Shown here piece after piece: positions 63,063 through 64,000 of a stretch of DNA of 64,000 nucleotides (its first letter is position 1; every line of letters starts with the position of its first letter). Source of the stretch: Bacteroides sp. (GTDB lineage: Bacteria > Bacteroidota > Bacteroidia > Bacteroidales > Muribaculaceae); NCBI GenBank assembly GCA_014801945.1, contig JAAVDF010000025.1, positions 1-64,000 of the forward strand, in the 5' to 3' direction. Below the pieces are notes generated by a model. The model was not told the origin of the DNA. It saw only the letters and a list, made by a program, of their open reading frames with translations, and searched no databases. A program made the translations under genes and the position numbers.

Positions 63063-63359
63063 TCAATCAAATAATGAAGGATAGGATTTACGCTGTCCCC
63101 GCCCGGTTGATGCATAGAAGCCGGCTGACATGTTAGGTTTAGCCTGCGTGTTGAGAACGACATTGTGTTGCTGTACCCACCCTTGGGTGCTGTTGCGTAT
63201 TCTTAATGTAACCACTCCTTTTGTCATTTCTGCCTGACTTTTGACATGACGGAGCACATCGCCCATTGACTCTGCACCACGCAGACTGGTCGAAAGAAGA
63301 GTCACACCGCTGCTGAGAGCGGTAACATAGAGGGTGTCTGTTCTATTGATAGCTGTCAT
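63063..63359 (-). CDS. Small protein of unknown function
   Basis: 98 residues from ATG 63359, with no signal peptide. The N-terminal part alternates short strands and a helix (LYVTALSSGVTLLSTSLRGAESMGDVLRHVKSQAEMTKGVVTLRIRNSTQGW). The C-terminal third is glycine- and serine-rich and looks unstructured. I do not recognise the family. A TAAATTTG -7 box at 63424-63417 and a palindrome in the leader support expression. The ORF-track extension to 63452 runs through the promoter and is rejected. Confidence 0.6.
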   Translation of the reverse strand: MTAINRTDTLYVTALSSGVTLLSTSLRGAESMGDVLRHVKSQAEMTKGVVTLRIRNSTQGWVQQHNVVLNTQAKPNMSAGFYASTGRGQRKSYPSLFD

Positions 63360-63392
63360 AATCAGAATATTTATGGTTAAAATTACTCCGGA

Positions 63393-63424
63393 GAGATTAA
63401 TCTCCTGATTATAATGCAAATTTA
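63393..63424 (-). promoter_or_regulatory. Promoter with adjacent palindromic operator-like site
   Basis: TAAATTTG at 63424-63417 on the minus strand. The perfect 12-bp palindrome GAGATTAATCTC (63393-63404) lies just downstream of the expected transcription start, where a repressor would block initiation. Confidence 0.45.
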
Positions 63425-63561
63425 CCGTGATAGATGTGCCAACATTAAGCACACCAATTAAAATGAAGGTTAAAAAATCGTTATATACATGATTTTTTAT
63501 ATGTGATATGATGAACAGAGAATTTAATTGGGATGTTTGAATAAAAGCAACCCAACCTGTT

Positions 63562-64000
63562 ATGAGAAAAATAATTCACGTTTTGACTATTGCATGCGGA
63601 ATAATCTTCTGCTCAACTCAGATCTCATCCGCACAAAGCACCAATAGGGATCTTTTGAAACGAAATGTCCCTGACCGATGGATGTATGCCTCCGAAATGG
63701 AGCAGACTCTCCCTAGTGATGACCAGTGGTGGAAACGATTCAACGATCCGCTTCTTGACTCACTGATTTCCGTCGGTATGGACAATAATTTCAATGTACT
63801 GACAGCCCTCCACCGCATGGATATGGCAAAAGCCCAGATAAAAAGTGCGGAGGCGAGCTATTATCCTACCTTCGGACTCAGCGGAGGCTACACGAAAAGC
63901 CGCAGTGCAGGTGCAATGAGCGGCAGTAAAGTCACGTCAAGCAATTCGAGCTATTTCAATCTCGGAGCAAACATGCAGTGGGAAATCGACGTATTCGGAA
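63562..64000 (+). CDS. TolC-like outer-membrane efflux protein (NodT/OprM family), 3' truncated
   Basis: First 146 codons of a gene cut by the right edge and therefore missing from the ORF track. It begins MRKIIHVLTIACGIIFCST, a signal peptide with a cysteine close to a possible lipobox. The motif DDQWWKRFNDPLLDSLISVGMDNNFNVLTALHRMDMAKAQIKSAEASYYPTFGLSGGY is typical of RND-pump outer-membrane factors. The visible part ends in the first coiled-coil/strand repeat (NMQWEIDVFG). Pump genes would be expected just outside the window. Confidence 0.88.
   Translation, partial: MRKIIHVLTIACGIIFCSTQISSAQSTNRDLLKRNVPDRWMYASEMEQTLPSDDQWWKRFNDPLLDSLISVGMDNNFNVLTALHRMDMAKAQIKSAEASYYPTFGLSGGYTKSRSAGAMSGSKVTSSNSSYFNLGANMQWEIDVFG

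Noticed and set aside
1-64000. Mobile elements, CRISPR arrays, tRNA or rRNA genes
   Set aside because: Scanned for transposase-like ORFs, regularly spaced repeats, tRNA-like TTCGANNC arms and rRNA-like stretches, and saw none that hold up. A cmsearch/tRNAscan run could still find something I missed.

Overview
The window looks like a chromosomal housekeeping stretch from a Bacteroidales bacterium, probably close to Muribaculaceae. The family-level placement is inference. The order-level placement rests on several things: many -7 boxes of the Bacteroidota form TAnnTTTG, some with a TTTG about 20 bp upstream; almost no Shine-Dalgarno sequences; and families typical of the order (DUF4924, DUF5606, DUF4286, DUF6377, DUF3108, the PF10771 winged helix, a lipoprotein TamA-like barrel next to TamB, a CdaA-type diadenylate cyclase, and the two-gene glycine decarboxylase gcvPA/gcvPB). 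I see no insertion sequences, prophage, CRISPR array, tRNA or rRNA.

Layout. 1-3.9 kb: glycine cleavage genes gcvPA (cut by the left edge), gcvPB and lpdA. 4-8.5 kb: DUF4924, menD, then a leftward pair made of a MurU-like nucleotidyltransferase and an AmgK-like sugar kinase fused to a RapZ C-terminal domain. 8.5-13.9 kb: rightward RNA-modification and repair genes (TrmH-type methyltransferase, radA, trmN6, a CPBP protease, rlmD). 13.9-14.9 kb: an AT-rich kilobase with no credible protein gene. Its left end encodes, on the minus strand, a 6S-like long hairpin RNA with its own terminator. 14.9-25.1 kb: leftward topB, a small secreted protein, a thioredoxin-fold protein lacking CXXC, tamL and tamB. 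25.4-31.3 kb: rightward membrane protein, dus, cdsA, a GH13 lipoprotein, a small winged-helix protein, a glycosyltransferase and an acetyltransferase. 31.5-46.6 kb: a long leftward block with ruvC, DUF4286, cstA, an NlpC/P60 protein, tatD, a polyprenyl synthetase, rnr, gyrB, cdaA, folP, a DUF6377 membrane regulator and purT. 46.8-48.8 kb: tpiA, a SPOR protein and folE. 48.9-52.2 kb: leftward LuxR regulator, hemerythrin, DUF5606 and a MATE exporter. 52.3-58.5 kb: a small secreted protein, an NfnAB-type oxidoreductase pair, a TPR/beta-propeller protein, floA and a PHP phosphatase. 58.6-64 kb: 5'-nucleotidase, DUF3108, tdk, a lipoprotein, ssb, a small unknown protein and the start of a TolC-like efflux protein that runs off the right edge.

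Functional themes. One-carbon and folate metabolism recurs (glycine cleavage, folP, folE, purT). So do envelope biogenesis and cell-wall sugar salvage (TamB/TamL, MurU/AmgK-RapZ, CdsA, the NlpC/P60 protein, SPOR) and redox or NO-related functions (NfnAB, hemerythrin plus LuxR, the thioredoxin-like protein).

The most interesting non-routine signals are the kinase-RapZ fusion, the 6S-like RNA with a second consensus promoter about 300 bp upstream, and a 0.5 kb non-coding leader upstream of folP with competing hairpins. There is also a set of unusually long, near-perfect inverted repeats between genes or across stop codons. All function calls come from reading motifs by eye; no database search was run.
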